This document shows positions 1 through 11,300 of a stretch of 64,000 nucleotides of DNA, piece by piece. Below the pieces are notes generated by a model, which saw only the letters and a list, made by a program, of their open reading frames with translations, searched no databases and was not told the origin of the DNA. The number at the start of each line of letters is the position of its first letter. Within the stretch, counting starts at the first letter, position 1. Both the position numbers and the translations under genes were made by a program. The stretch spans positions 186,001 to 250,000 of the forward strand of contig NZ_JAATVW010000001.1 in NCBI RefSeq assembly GCF_011947225.1. The letters run 5' to 3'. This stretch comes from Planosporangium flavigriseum (GTDB taxonomy: Bacteria > Actinomycetota > Actinomycetes > Mycobacteriales > Micromonosporaceae).

Positions 1-281
1 TCGCCACGGTGCACTGGCGGGCGGTGGCCTCTCTCATTGGGCCTACGCACGGCTGCGCCTACCTATTGGTCATCATCCTCATCGCCCGCCGACCCGAAAC
101 CACCACAGGGACGCGAGCGACCGCCGTGCTTCCAGGCATCGGCGGCCTGCTTGCGCTCCGACGACTCGCCAGTCCCCACACCGCACGTGCGGCTCAGAAG
201 CAAGCGGGGCGCGGAGGCCCCAATGGCGGCGACCAACCGGGCCACGACCATGAACGCCCGCAGCCGTCCCGCGCATCGTGA
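1..281 (+). CDS. C-terminal part of a small membrane protein, DUF3817-like (cut by window edge)
   Basis: An open frame enters from the left edge (codons in phase with position 3) and stops at 281. It contains a hydrophobic stretch, GCAYLLVIILIARR, followed by LPGIGGLLALRRL. That pattern resembles the end of small actinobacterial DUF3817 membrane proteins, which have a conserved HG motif (here PTHG) before a membrane helix. The rest after LRRL is Arg/Gly/Pro-rich and may be read-through tail. The start lies outside the window. Positions 282-397 hold nothing I can identify. The family assignment is from memory of the motif and is modest. Confidence 0.4.
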   Translation, partial: ATVHWRAVASLIGPTHGCAYLLVIILIARRPETTTGTRATAVLPGIGGLLALRRLASPHTARAAQKQAGRGGPNGGDQPGHDHERPQPSRAS

Positions 282-397
282 TGCGGCTGGCAAGGATAAC
301 CGGACATGGCCGCGGTGCGGGCTTCACCACTGATCCCCTGAACCGGCGCCGCGACCGCGACGTGGGTACAGCCGAAACAGGACACACGCAGCTAGCC

Positions 398-2008
398 TCA
401 GTTGGTCACCGGCTCCCCCGGTACCGTGAAGAGCGGTTGCCACGGCTCGTCCGGGCTGATCGGGTACTGAGTCGAGGGAGCGTCGCCCTTCGTCGACCAC
501 CGAGCCTGGTACGGCAGCCCCTCGAACAGCACGCGCTCCCCACGGGCGTAGAGGGTCGCCGGGTTCCATGCCACGGTCACCCCGGTTACCGTCGGACTTG
601 GCCGGGGAGCGGTCTCGGTCGGACCCACCGGGCCAATCACCGACCACGGTGTGGGGTTGGAGGCGTCACCCGCAGCCGAGGGATCCACGCCCTTGTTCGC
701 CCACTTCGCCTCGTAGACGACACCGTGCCAGACGACCTTGTACCCGTTCACGTACTGGGCGGTGATACGCCACACCGGGTACGGGCTTGTCGTGGGATCG
801 TCGACGATCGACTCCTGGTTCGGGACCGTGACGGACTCCCTGCCGGACATACCCACCGCGCTTCCGGGCAGCCCCGCGAAGACCGACGAGAAGGCCAGCG
901 CCTCCTGGGTCACCCCGCTGCACGTGTTGGAGTGAACGACGACGTTGGTGAAGGTTCCACGGCACCGGGCGTCTCGGTTCAGAGACCACATCGACACCCT
1001 GCCGAGCCCCTTCTCGACGGCAAACGAGGCGAGCCCGCGCGCGTCGTCGAGGGTGAACCGCTCGGCATCCACGTCGTTCTGGCCGATCATCGGCGTGGCT
1101 CCGAGCCTGGACCAGACCTGCGGCGGCGTGAGCTGCACCCCGAGCCGCAGGTAAAGGGCGGACAGCTGCCGGTGGGTCGACTCCAGCGCCTGAGTGCTCA
1201 ACTCGAGCATGTTGGGGTGGGAGCTCTGCTGCGACCCGAAGTCCATCGTCATCACGTTGACACCGCGCAGCGAAACACCGCCCTCCAGCGTCGTCCGCAC
1301 CGCGCCGAGACCGTCAGCGGTCAGGCCGTTCGGCGTCACCGGCAGGGTCAGCCACACAGCCAGCGGCTGGCCCGCCGACTCCCGCTCGGCCTGCAGCGCC
1401 GCCAGGGCGAGCGCGCGCCGCCGCAACGACGCCTGGTCCGCAACGGCCGTCCCCTCGATGTCCAGATCCAGGGTCTTCACGTCGTAGCGCCGCACCAGCT
1501 GCCGGTAGGCGTCGGTCAGCCGCGCCTGGTCGGTACAGGCTACGGCGAGCTCGGTGTTAGTTTGCCCGCCCACGCTGAGCATGATGTTCCCACCGGCGGA
1601 ACGCAGCTGGCTGATGCGGCGGTCCAGCTCCAGGGAGGCAGCCGCCTCATCAGGGCTGTACGCGCCGCCCCAACTGGGCGAGCACCCGTCCTTGGGGTCG
1701 GCGACCACGAAGGCGAGGGCCACGTCGTTCGCCGGGTTCGCCTTCGGGTCCTGGAACTGGAACGTCGGGGTCAGTGTGACATCCACGTACGGCACGGCCC
1801 ACGACTTCGCGGTTGGGCCGGCCGTGTCCCGCAGGTGCAGCACCGTGGCGGCGCTGCCGGCGCCGAGCCCGGCCAGCACCAGAACCAGAATGCCGAGCCT
1901 GAGCCACGACAGCCGCTCGACCGGGGCCTCTGGCTCCTGCCAGTCCGGGTCGGCGAGGGGGTCGTGCTCCTGCCGCACGGACTGCGGGATGGCGCGGTCG
2001 GTCAGCAT
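398..2008 (-). CDS. Membrane-anchored GH18 chitinase-like protein with two chitin-binding modules
   Basis: This is a 536-residue protein if read from the ATG at 2008, which follows a GAGAGG ribosome binding site; an upstream in-frame ATG at 2074 lacks one. Residues about 36-57 form one membrane helix after a charged, Pro/Glu-rich cytoplasmic N-terminus, so the catalytic domain should lie outside the cell. The domain carries TLDLDIEG near residue 180, matching the core Asp-x-Asp-x-Glu of the glycoside hydrolase 18 signature with the acid Glu kept. The last ~130 residues contain two Trp-rich modules (VNGYKVVWHGVVYEAKW and the later YQARWSTKGDAP) of the CBM5/12 chitin-binding type. The likely role is binding and cleaving chitin or related GlcNAc polymers at the cell surface. 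It is divergent from the GT2-EAL gene with a 207-bp shared promoter region. Confidence 0.8.
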   Translation of the reverse strand: MLTDRAIPQSVRQEHDPLADPDWQEPEAPVERLSWLRLGILVLVLAGLGAGSAATVLHLRDTAGPTAKSWAVPYVDVTLTPTFQFQDPKANPANDVALAFVVADPKDGCSPSWGGAYSPDEAAASLELDRRISQLRSAGGNIMLSVGGQTNTELAVACTDQARLTDAYRQLVRRYDVKTLDLDIEGTAVADQASLRRRALALAALQAERESAGQPLAVWLTLPVTPNGLTADGLGAVRTTLEGGVSLRGVNVMTMDFGSQQSSHPNMLELSTQALESTHRQLSALYLRLGVQLTPPQVWSRLGATPMIGQNDVDAERFTLDDARGLASFAVEKGLGRVSMWSLNRDARCRGTFTNVVVHSNTCSGVTQEALAFSSVFAGLPGSAVGMSGRESVTVPNQESIVDDPTTSPYPVWRITAQYVNGYKVVWHGVVYEAKWANKGVDPSAAGDASNPTPWSVIGPVGPTETAPRPSPTVTGVTVAWNPATLYARGERVLFEGLPYQARWSTKGDAPSTQYPISPDEPWQPLFTVPGEPVTN

Positions 2009-2215
2009 GGTGGCCTCTCGTTCGTGGGTCGTTGGCTGGGCTCGACCCTCTGTTCTCGAATCGGCAGGTTCCACGACAACTGAAGGCCTGCGACAGAAAA
2101 ACCTTCAAGGTACGTCGCGAAGCCGCCGATAGGGAGTCGAACGGACGCGGCGAGCCGCGCCGGGCTCGGCGGTCGCGCAGGTGCGGCCGGTGTCGGACAA
2201 CAGTGAAGGGCAACG

Positions 2216-5200
2216 ATGCAGCGCAACTCGGTGGACCAGCGTAGGCCGGACGCCCAGCGCCAGTGGGGTGCCGACCGGCGGTCGGAACCCCACCCTCTCG
2301 TGCCCCCGCCCGTATCCGAGGGCCGCATCGCCCGGGGTCGGCTCGCGATCGTGATGACCATCACCGTCTGGGCCTGCTACATCGTCTACACGGTGATCGA
2401 GCAGTTCATCGCCGGACGCGCCAACAGCGCCCGGCTGGTCGTCGAGGCGATCGTCTACATGATCGTGGTCACCGGACTGGCGGCCTCCGCGACGGCCTAC
2501 CTGATCACCCGGATCGGCTTCTTCTACCGCAGCCGGGCGCATCACCGAGCGCCGCGGATCGTGCTGGACAACTTCCTGGCGGGGCCGACCCCGTCGGTGA
2601 CGGTCCTCGTGCCGTCGTACCAGGAGGACGAGCGCGTCATCCGCACCACCCTGCTCACGGCGGCGCTGCAGGAGTACCCCGGCCTGCGGGTCGTGCTGCT
2701 CATCGACGACCCGCAGCAGCCGAGGACCCGGGCCGCCCGCGACCTGCTGATCTCCGCCCGGGCGCTGCCGGCCGCGATCGAGGCCGAGTTCGCCGGCCCC
2801 TACGCGCGGGTGCAGGCGTCGTACGAGAAATTCGAGCAGTCCCTCGGCGGGCGCGACGAGGGCGTCACCGCCGCGGACGACATGCGGGACCTCGCCGCCG
2901 AGTACCGGTTCGCCGCCGGCTGGCTCTACGGCCTGGGCCGCCGGCAGGAGATGGTGGACCACACCGACGTCTTCTTCGTCGAGCACATCCTGCACCCGCT
3001 CGCCGAGGATCTCGCCACGATCGCCGAGGCGCTGGAGAGCGGCGCCAGCGAGGAGGCCGCCCTGCCGGTGCAGCGTCTCGTTCAGCTGTACCGCCGGCTG
3101 CTCGCCATCTGCGACGTCTCCGTGACGAGCTTCGAGCGCAAGCGGTACGTCTCGTTGTCGAGCGAACCGAACAAGGCGATGAACCTCAACAGCTACATCG
3201 GCCTGATGGGCGGCAGCTACCAGGAGGTCAGCACCCCGCTGGGGGTCGCGCTCGTGCCGGCCGGGCCGGGGCGGGGCGAGCTGACCATCCCCGACCCGGA
3301 CTACGTGCTGACCCTGGATGCCGACAGCGTGCTGCTGCCGGAGTACTGCCTGCGGCTGGTGCACCTGCTCGAGCAGGGCGCCCACGCGGGGGACGCGGTG
3401 GCGCAGACGCCGTACAGCGCGTTCCCCGGCTCGGCGACCCGGATCGAGCGCATCTCCGGCGCCACGACCGACATCCAGCACATCGTCCACCAGGGGATGA
3501 CGCACTACGACGCGACGTTCTGGGTCGGTGCCAACGCCGTGCTGCGCAAGAAGGCGCTGGACGAGATCTGCGAGGTCGCGTATGAGGGCGACTGGGAGAT
3601 CCGCCGCTACATCCAGGACCGGACCGTCATCGAGGACACCGAGTCGACGATCGACCTCGGGGTCAACGGCTGGACGCTCTACAACTACCCGGAGCGCCTG
3701 GCGTACAGCGCCACCCCGCCGGACTTCGGCTCGCTATGCATCCAGCGCCAACGGTGGGCGAACGGCGGCCTGCTGATCCTGTCCCGGTTGAAGGATCAGT
3801 TCCGGGCCCGTGCGGCCCGGGGGCAGAAGAACCGGTTCGGTGAGCTGTTCCTGCGGGTCAACTACATGGCCTCCATCTTCTGGAGCTCCGTGTGCCTGGT
3901 AGTCATGCTCGCGTACCCGTTCAACGCCGACCTGCTCAACCCGATCCTGCTGCTGGTGTCCGTGCCGTACTTCCTCATGATGAGCGCGGACCTGAAGTAC
4001 CTCGGCTACAAGCGCGTGGACGTGCTGCGGATCTATGGCTTCAACCTGATCCTGCTGCCGGTCAACCTCTCCGGCAGCTTCGCCTCGATCCTGCAGCTAC
4101 TGACCGGAGAGAAGAGCGCGTTCAAGCGGACGCCGAAGGTGCGCGACCGGACCACCGCGGCCACCACGTACCTGGTCGCGCCGCTCGCCCTGATCGCGCT
4201 CTGCGTCTGGACGGCGGTCCGCGACGTACAGCTGCACCAGTGGGCCAACCTGGTCTTTGCTGGGATGAACCTGGTGCTGGCGACGTACGCGATGGTGGCC
4301 TTCGTCGGGGTGGGCAACACCGTGGTCGACCTTTTCACCCACCTGCGGAACTGGCTGTACCGCCCGGTGCACCCGAAGAAGCGCGCCCGCGGCGGTGCCA
4401 GCGCCACGCGGCCGGCCTCGGCCGCCGCCTCCGGGGGCCACGCGGTGGCACCGACCGGCGCGATCGGCGACTGGGCATCGGTGCTGCACTACCGGTCCGA
4501 CCGGGGCGCTTCCGGACTGGTCGCGGTCCGGTCGACGCAGGCGGCGGCCGCGGACCGGTCCAGGCGCGGATCGCAGACCCCACTGTCCCGGTCGAGCTCC
4601 TTCGAGGAGTTCACCTTCTTCACCGTCTTCCAGCCGATCTTCGAGCTGGAGTCCGGGGAGGTCGTGGGCTACGAGGCCCTCACCCGGTTCGCCGACGGCA
4701 GCAGCCCACAGCGTGGACTGGAGGCCGCGCAGGCACAGGGCCTGCATATCGACCTCGATGCCGCCCTCATCCGCGCTGCCATGGCCTCCGCGAATGCCCT
4801 GCCGGACGGCACGTGGCTGGCGGTCAACGTCTCCAGCGACCTGCTGCGGCGGCCGCGCGAGCTGGAACCGCTGCTGGCGGAGAGCTCCCGGCCGCTGGTG
4901 CTGGAGATCACCGAAGCCGACCGGGCGGATCTCGACCGCCTGCCCTCCGGGGTGCGGATCGCGGTCGACGACGCCGGCGCGGGGTACGACTCCCTGGCTC
5001 GGGTGGAGTCACTGAAGCCGGGCTTCCTCAAGCTGGGCCGAGCGGCGCTGGCCGGTGTCGAGGCAGAGAATGCACGCCGCGCCTCGATCCGCTCGCTGGT
5101 CGAGTTCGCACGTGAGCACGGCTGCACCGTCATCGCCGAGGGGATCGAGTCGGCGCAGCAGCGCGACGCGCTCGTCGAGTGCGGCGTGCCCCTCGGACAG

Positions 5201-5263
5201 GGGTTCTACCTGGGGCGGCCGGTCCCGGTGGAGCGAGCCCTCGCCGACGCGGCCAACCGCTGA
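2216..5263 (+). CDS. Membrane glycosyltransferase family 2 fused to an EAL c-di-GMP phosphodiesterase domain
   Basis: This is a 1015-residue protein; its ATG follows GAAGGG. Two membrane helices (about residues 43-65 and 75-100) precede a processive GT2 domain. The domain has the DAD metal/sugar-nucleotide motif at 368-370 and QRQRW at 510-514, the QxxRW signature of cellulose and hyaluronan synthase-like enzymes. About four to six further helices follow (about 545-700). After a Pro/Ala-rich linker, an EAL domain spans about 790-1010: YEALTRF at 819-825, NVSSDLL, LEITEAD, VDDAGAGYDSL and VIAEGIES. The Glu of EAL, the Asp pair and the Lys in LKLG are kept, so cyclic di-GMP hydrolysis or binding is plausible. 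The enzyme probably makes and exports a surface polysaccharide under c-di-GMP control. Many such synthases use a PilZ domain as c-di-GMP receiver; an EAL domain in the same chain is less usual. The polymer is unknown. Confidence 0.85.
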   Translation: MQRNSVDQRRPDAQRQWGADRRSEPHPLVPPPVSEGRIARGRLAIVMTITVWACYIVYTVIEQFIAGRANSARLVVEAIVYMIVVTGLAASATAYLITRIGFFYRSRAHHRAPRIVLDNFLAGPTPSVTVLVPSYQEDERVIRTTLLTAALQEYPGLRVVLLIDDPQQPRTRAARDLLISARALPAAIEAEFAGPYARVQASYEKFEQSLGGRDEGVTAADDMRDLAAEYRFAAGWLYGLGRRQEMVDHTDVFFVEHILHPLAEDLATIAEALESGASEEAALPVQRLVQLYRRLLAICDVSVTSFERKRYVSLSSEPNKAMNLNSYIGLMGGSYQEVSTPLGVALVPAGPGRGELTIPDPDYVLTLDADSVLLPEYCLRLVHLLEQGAHAGDAVAQTPYSAFPGSATRIERISGATTDIQHIVHQGMTHYDATFWVGANAVLRKKALDEICEVAYEGDWEIRRYIQDRTVIEDTESTIDLGVNGWTLYNYPERLAYSATPPDFGSLCIQRQRWANGGLLILSRLKDQFRARAARGQKNRFGELFLRVNYMASIFWSSVCLVVMLAYPFNADLLNPILLLVSVPYFLMMSADLKYLGYKRVDVLRIYGFNLILLPVNLSGSFASILQLLTGEKSAFKRTPKVRDRTTAATTYLVAPLALIALCVWTAVRDVQLHQWANLVFAGMNLVLATYAMVAFVGVGNTVVDLFTHLRNWLYRPVHPKKRARGGASATRPASAAASGGHAVAPTGAIGDWASVLHYRSDRGASGLVAVRSTQAAAADRSRRGSQTPLSRSSSFEEFTFFTVFQPIFELESGEVVGYEALTRFADGSSPQRGLEAAQAQGLHIDLDAALIRAAMASANALPDGTWLAVNVSSDLLRRPRELEPLLAESSRPLVLEITEADRADLDRLPSGVRIAVDDAGAGYDSLARVESLKPGFLKLGRAALAGVEAENARRASIRSLVEFAREHGCTVIAEGIESAQQRDALVECGVPLGQGFYLGRPVPVERALADAANR

Positions 5264-5315
5264 GCACCGGGCACGACGAGGCTGCCAGTGGACGCCGTGG
5301 CCGAACACGGTCCGG

Positions 5316-8300
5316 GGATCATCCCCGCGTACGCGGGGAGCACCGAGTCCCTGCTGTGCACGCCGTGCGCCCGCCAGGATCATCCCCGCGTGCGCGGGGA
5401 GCACTCGATCCGGCCACCGCCGATGACGTGGCGAACCGGATCATCCCCGCGTGCGCGGGGAGCACGTCGTCCGGTCGGGCAGCCTAGTTCGTTCGATCGG
5501 ATCATCCCCGCGTGCGCGGGGAGCACTAACGGATCCGTCGGCGTTCCACTGTGGATGAGGGATCATCCCCGCGTGCGCGGGGAGCACCGCCGGGCAACTT
5601 GTCGGGGGTCGTGTCTAACCGGATCATCCCCGCGTGCGCGGGGAGCACCTCGACACCACGAACGTCCTCGGCCACGACCTGGGATCATCCCCGCGTGCGC
5701 GGGGAGCACGTCAACAACGCCGAGCGGGGCTCGTCGGAGTCGGGATCATCCCCGCGTGCGCGGGGAGCACATCCTGATCCACCCCACCGAGATCGTGTCG
5801 GTCGGATCATCCCCGCGTGCGCGGGGAGCACCACATCGTGCGCTTCCACCCGGTCACGGGCGAGGGATCATCCCCGCGTGCGCGGGGAGCACACCAGGCC
5901 GGCGTCGGTCTCCAGCTCGAACAGCGGATCATCCCCGCGTGCGCGGGGAGCACAGCCCAGACAGCACGGAACCCCGCGCTTCCAGCGGATCATCCCCGCG
6001 TGCGCGGGGAGCACGTCGCAGCCTTTGCCTCGTAGGACGTAGGCGGCGGATCATCCCCGCGTGCGCGGGGAGCACCGACTCGCCCAGGATCTTGTGGTCG
6101 TCGACCGAGGATCATCCCCGCGTGCGCGGGGAGCACGACTCCGTTGAGGACGTCGAGCATCACGTCGAGGGATCATCCCCGCGTGCGCGGGGAGCACTCC
6201 GGCTTCGTGATCTTTATCCGGCCGAGCACGGGATCATCCCCGCGTGCGCGGGGAGCACGCCGGCGAGATGGCCGCGATGATGGCGGCGCTGGGATCATCC
6301 CCGCGTGCGCGGGGAGCACTTCGCTTGGACGCTAGACAGGATCGCCGAGGTGGGATCATCCCCGCGTGCGCGGGGAGCACCACCCGCAGTCCGACCACCG
6401 ACGCCACGGTCAAGGATCATCCCCGCGTGCGCGGGGAGCACCGGTAGGCGTCGAGCGTCTCGGTGCGCGCCACGGGATCATCCCCGCGTGCGCGGGGAGC
6501 ACGAGGCGCCGCCGAGCACGGCCTGGGCCAGCTGCGGATCATCCCCGCGTGCGCGGGGAGCACCAGCGCACTGACATGGAGGGCTGCTCGAACGTAGGAT
6601 CATCCCCGCGTGCGCGGGGAGCACCTTCGGGGCCATCGGGGCGGCAGCCTCCGTCAGGGATCATCCCCGCGTGCGCGGGGAGCACTTATCGATCAACCGG
6701 TCGACCGAGTCGAGACCCGGATCATCCCCGCGTGCGCGGGGAGCACGGCAAGACCCGCGAGAGTGTCAACCGCAACGTCGGATCATCCCCGCGTGCGCGG
6801 GGAGCACGGAGAAATTGACGCTCTCCTCGGGGCTTTCCCTGGATCATCCCCGCGTGCGCGGGGAGCACGGGTGATGGTTGGCGCAGTACTGGTGGCACCA
6901 TGGATCATCCCCGCGTGCGCGGGGAGCACGCCGGACCACGACAGCATCCGGTGGTGGTTGATGGATCATCCCCGCGTGCGCGGGGAGCACCTCGCGGTCG
7001 GCTGCGCCGCCAGCAGCGACTTCGGATCATCCCCGCGTGCGCGGGGAGCACACCCCGACGATGCGCAGGTCGTCGCGGCCGAGCGGATCATCCCCGCATG
7101 CGCGGGGAGCACCCGTACCCGAGCCGGCGGTACGAGCGCGCCGAAGGATCATCCCCGCGTGCGCGGGGAGCACCACGATGTCGAACGGGTCCGCCACCTC
7201 GTCCAAGGGATCATCCCCGCGTGCGCGGGGAGCACCATCGGCCACCCGGTGCGGGCCCGGCGGAGTACGGATCATCCCCGCGTGCGCGGGGAGCACTTGC
7301 GCGCCTCGGTCACCACGGCCACCAGTTCGGGATCATCCCCGCGTGCGCGGGGAGCACGCGAAGTCGAGCCAGTACGGCTGGGTGAACGCGGGATCATCCC
7401 CGCGTGCGCGGGGAGCACCACCCGCAGTCCGACCGCCGACGCCACGGTCAAGGATCATCCCCGCGTGCGCGGGGAGCACCGGTAGGCGTCGAGCGTCTCG
7501 GTGCGCACCACGGGATCATCCCCGCGTGCGCGGGGAGCACCGGTTCCAGCATCCGAAGGGCGCGACCCTGCACGGATCATCCCCGCGTGCGCGGGGAGCA
7601 CGTCTGGGCGCGACGCGAACCGATCGGGGTGACGGGATCATCCCCGCGTGCGCGGGGAGCACCGCCGACGACACCGGCGGGATGCCGCCCCGGCAGGATC
7701 ATCCCCGCGTGCGCGGGGAGCATGATGCCGTGGTGTTTGCCGGCCCGGGCGCGACGGGATCATCCCCGCGTGCGCGGGGAGCACGGGTCGTCGGAGAACG
7801 GCACGACACCGGGGTGGGGATCATCCCCGCGTGCGCGGGGAGCACGGGTCGTCGGAGAACGGCACGACACCGGGGTGGGGATCATCCCCGCGTGCGCGGG
7901 GAGCACCCCGATGCTGTCGCCGGCGGTGACCAACCGGCTGGGATCATCCCCGCGTGCGCGGGGAGCACCCCGATGCTGTCGCCGGCGGTGACCAACCGGC
8001 TGGGATCATCCCCGCGTGCGCGGGGAGCACGGTCTCGGCGCGCGGATCGCGTTGTTCGAGGCGGGATTATCCCCGCGTGCGCGGGGAGCACTCGTTCCGT
8101 ATCGGCGGCGTACTGGTCGAGTCGGGATCATCCCCGGGTGCGCGGGGAGCACGCTGCCGCGCCTTAGTCCTGTTGGCTGCCCCCGGGATCATCCCCGCGT
8201 GTGCGGGGAGCACGCCGTACTGGTTTTCCTCCGTCGGCGCCGTGCCGGATCATCCCCGCGTGCGCGGGGAGCACGCGAAGGGCCGTCGTGAGACGTCATT

Positions 8301-11300
8301 GCCGGACGGATCATCCCCGCGTGCGCGGGGAGCACCCGGGCATGCCAGCACCGGCGGCGTGCCAGTGTGGATCATCCCCGCGTGCGCGGGGAGCACGGGA
8401 GCTGCGCCTCGGCGAAGGCGTCTTCGATGGGATCATCCCCGCGTGCGCGGGGAGCACGGACCCCACGCCATCCGCAAGGCCTACTACCTGGGATCATCCC
8501 CGCGTGCGCGGGGAGCACGGACCCCACGCCATCCGCAAGGCCTACTACCTGGGATCATCCCCGCGTGCGCGGGGAGCACAGCATCATGGCGGCTTCCCTC
8601 GCGGCGCCCGGGGGATCATCCCCGCGTGCGCGGGGAGCACGTAGCGGCTCCAGCCCGGCCGCGCGTCCGGCCGGGATCATCCCCGCGTGCGCGGGGAGCA
8701 CGGGTTTTCGAGGTAGTCGCCTTCGAGGCCGACGGGATCATCCCCGCGTGCGCGGGGAGCACACCGGCCGGGTACGTACCACGCGGTACCCGTCGGGATC
8801 ATCCCCGCGTGCGCGGGGAGCACTCGGCGAGCACGATCTCAGCCACAGTGATCTCCGGATCATCCCCGCGTGCGCGGGGAGCACATCGGCTCGCAGTCCG
8901 GTTGTGACGCCAACGCGGGATCATCCCCGCGTGCGCGGGGAGCACGAGCCCAGCTGCTGGCGGGCGTAGGCGATCGCGGGATCATCCCCGCGTGCGCGGG
9001 GAGCACTCGCCGCCGTTCTGGCGGCCGCGGCCGATTTCCGGGATCATCCCCGCGTGCGCGGGGAGCACCTGCTGTTGCCGACCACCGACCATTGCAGGGA
9101 CGGATCATCCCCGCGTGCGCGGGGAGCACGCACCCTGCGGATGTTCCCGGCATTGGAGCATACGGATCATCCCCGCGTGCGCGGGGAGCACGGTACGGCG
9201 CCAGGCCGGTCTCCCCGTACCGTGGGATCATCCCCGCGTGCGCGGGGAGCACGAGCCTCGCGCTGCTCGGAAAGTCCGTCAAAGAGGATCATCCCCGCGT
9301 GCGCGGGGAGCACTGCGGCCTCGCCGACGAGAGCGCGGCGTTCGTCGGATCATCCCCGCGTGCGCGGGGAGCACCAGATCGAGCCGTCAGACACAGCGCC
9401 GGGGTCGGGATCATCCCCGCGTGCGCGGGGAGCACGGCGAGTATCCGGCCTGGTAGGCGGTCCACCACGGATCATCCCCGCGTGCGCGGGGAGCACTGCG
9501 CCGGGAAGCGGTACTCGATCACCGTGTCGGGATCATCCCCGCCTGCGCGGGGAGCACGGCGAGGTGGCCGGGAGCGTGGCGGCGAAATCGGGATCATCCC
9601 CGCGTGCGCGGGGAGCACATGTTGCCGACGCCGAGAGCGAGCCCGCGCACCGGATCATCCCCGCGTGCGCGGGGAGCACTGGACGCGTCGGACCATCGCG
9701 CGCAAGGTCGTAGGATCATCCCCGCGTGCGCGGGGAGCACTCCTGGTCACGGGTGACCGGCTGCGGCAGGCCGGGATCATCCCCGCGTGCGCGGGGAGCA
9801 CACCGTGGCCGTGCCGCTCACTACCGGGTTCAGGGGATCATCCCCGCGTGCGCGGGGAGCACCTCAAGCAGATGGTCCGCGACGTCGAGTACTCGGGATC
9901 ATCCCCGCGTGCGCGGGGAGCACTTCACTCCGGACGGTACCGACCAGGTACTGCAGGGATCATCCCCGCGTGCGCGGGGAGCACCCGGGGTCCTCGGCGT
10001 GCCGATCGCGCAGTTCCGGATCATCCCCGCGTGCGCGGGGAGCACCTGCCCCGGCGCAGACGGGCAGTCAGCCGGCCCGGATCATCCCCGCGTGCGCGGG
10101 GAGCACGCCTCCGATGTCCCCCCGATGGACACCCACAACGGATCATCCCCGCGTGCGCGGGGAGCACGGATCCGCGGCGATCCTGATCCACCGGTCCGTG
10201 GGATCATCCCCGCGTGCGCGGGGAGCACCCGACGCATCCCTCGATGCAGGTTCGCTGCCCGGGATCATCCCCGCGTGCGCGGGGAGCACGGAAGCCCGCA
10301 CCGGTGGCGTACGTGAGCCTTCGGATCATCCCCGCGTGCGCGGGGAGCACGTACGCCAGGGGCCACAAGATCGCAGCGACGAGGGATCATCCCCGCGTGC
10401 GCGGGGAGCACGGTACCGCTGGCTTGGGACGCGACTGCATCCCCGGATCATCCCCGCGTGCGCGGGGAGCACGCAGGCCGACGAGTACGCAGTCGCGGTG
10501 TGGGGGGATCATCCCCGCGTGCGCGGGGAGCACGTCCTCCCACCGCTGCACCACGTCAGCGCCCGGGGATCATCCCCGCGTGCGCGGGGAGCACTCCCAC
10601 CCGTACGCGTAGGCGAGCTGCGCCAGCGGATCATCCCCGCGTGCGCGGGGAGCACATCACCAAGAAGGGCAAGAAGATGAGCGTCTCGGGATCATCCCCG
10701 CGTGCGCGGGGAGCACAACTTCTGAACGTCGCAGGTCAGGGCCACAACCGGATCATCCCCGCGTGCGCGGGGAGCACCATGCGGCACCGGCCAGGGCGCG
10801 CACGGACTCGGGATCATCCCCGCGTGCGCGGGGAGCACCTGCTGCGGGTAGGTCACGATCTGACTCCTTGGGGATCATCCCCGCGTGCGCGGGGAGCACC
10901 CCATCTGCGCCTTGGTGAGCTGGATGGCGCAGGGATCATCCCCGCGTGCGCGGGGAGCACACACCATCGTGCCGCCGGACGGCTGGGTGTGAGGATCATC
11001 CCCGCGTGCGCGGGGAGCACCCCGGCATCGACGACCGCACCAGCCCGGCACCGGGATCATCCCCGCGTGCGCGGGGAGCACCAACCCCACCAGACGATCG
11101 AGCTGCTGGACATGGGATCATCCCCGCGTGCGCGGGGAGCACGCGTCGTTCGCGCCGGCCAGCTTGCAGTAGTTCGGATCATCCCCGCGTGCGCGGGGAG
11201 CACGAGCGACCCGTAAACGCCAGCGAGGCCCCGGCGGGATCATCCCCGCGTGCGCGGGGAGCACCGAGCTGCTCCGCGCGGTGGGCGACCTCATGCACGG

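Noticed and set aside
278-2083. A 601-codon plus-strand frame opposite the GH18 gene
   Set aside because: It is the antisense shadow of a well-supported gene; it is Arg/Gly/Pro-rich without any domain.
2105-3505. A 466-codon minus-strand frame opposite the GT2-EAL gene
   Set aside because: It is antisense to a protein with clear motifs, with low complexity typical of high-GC shadows.
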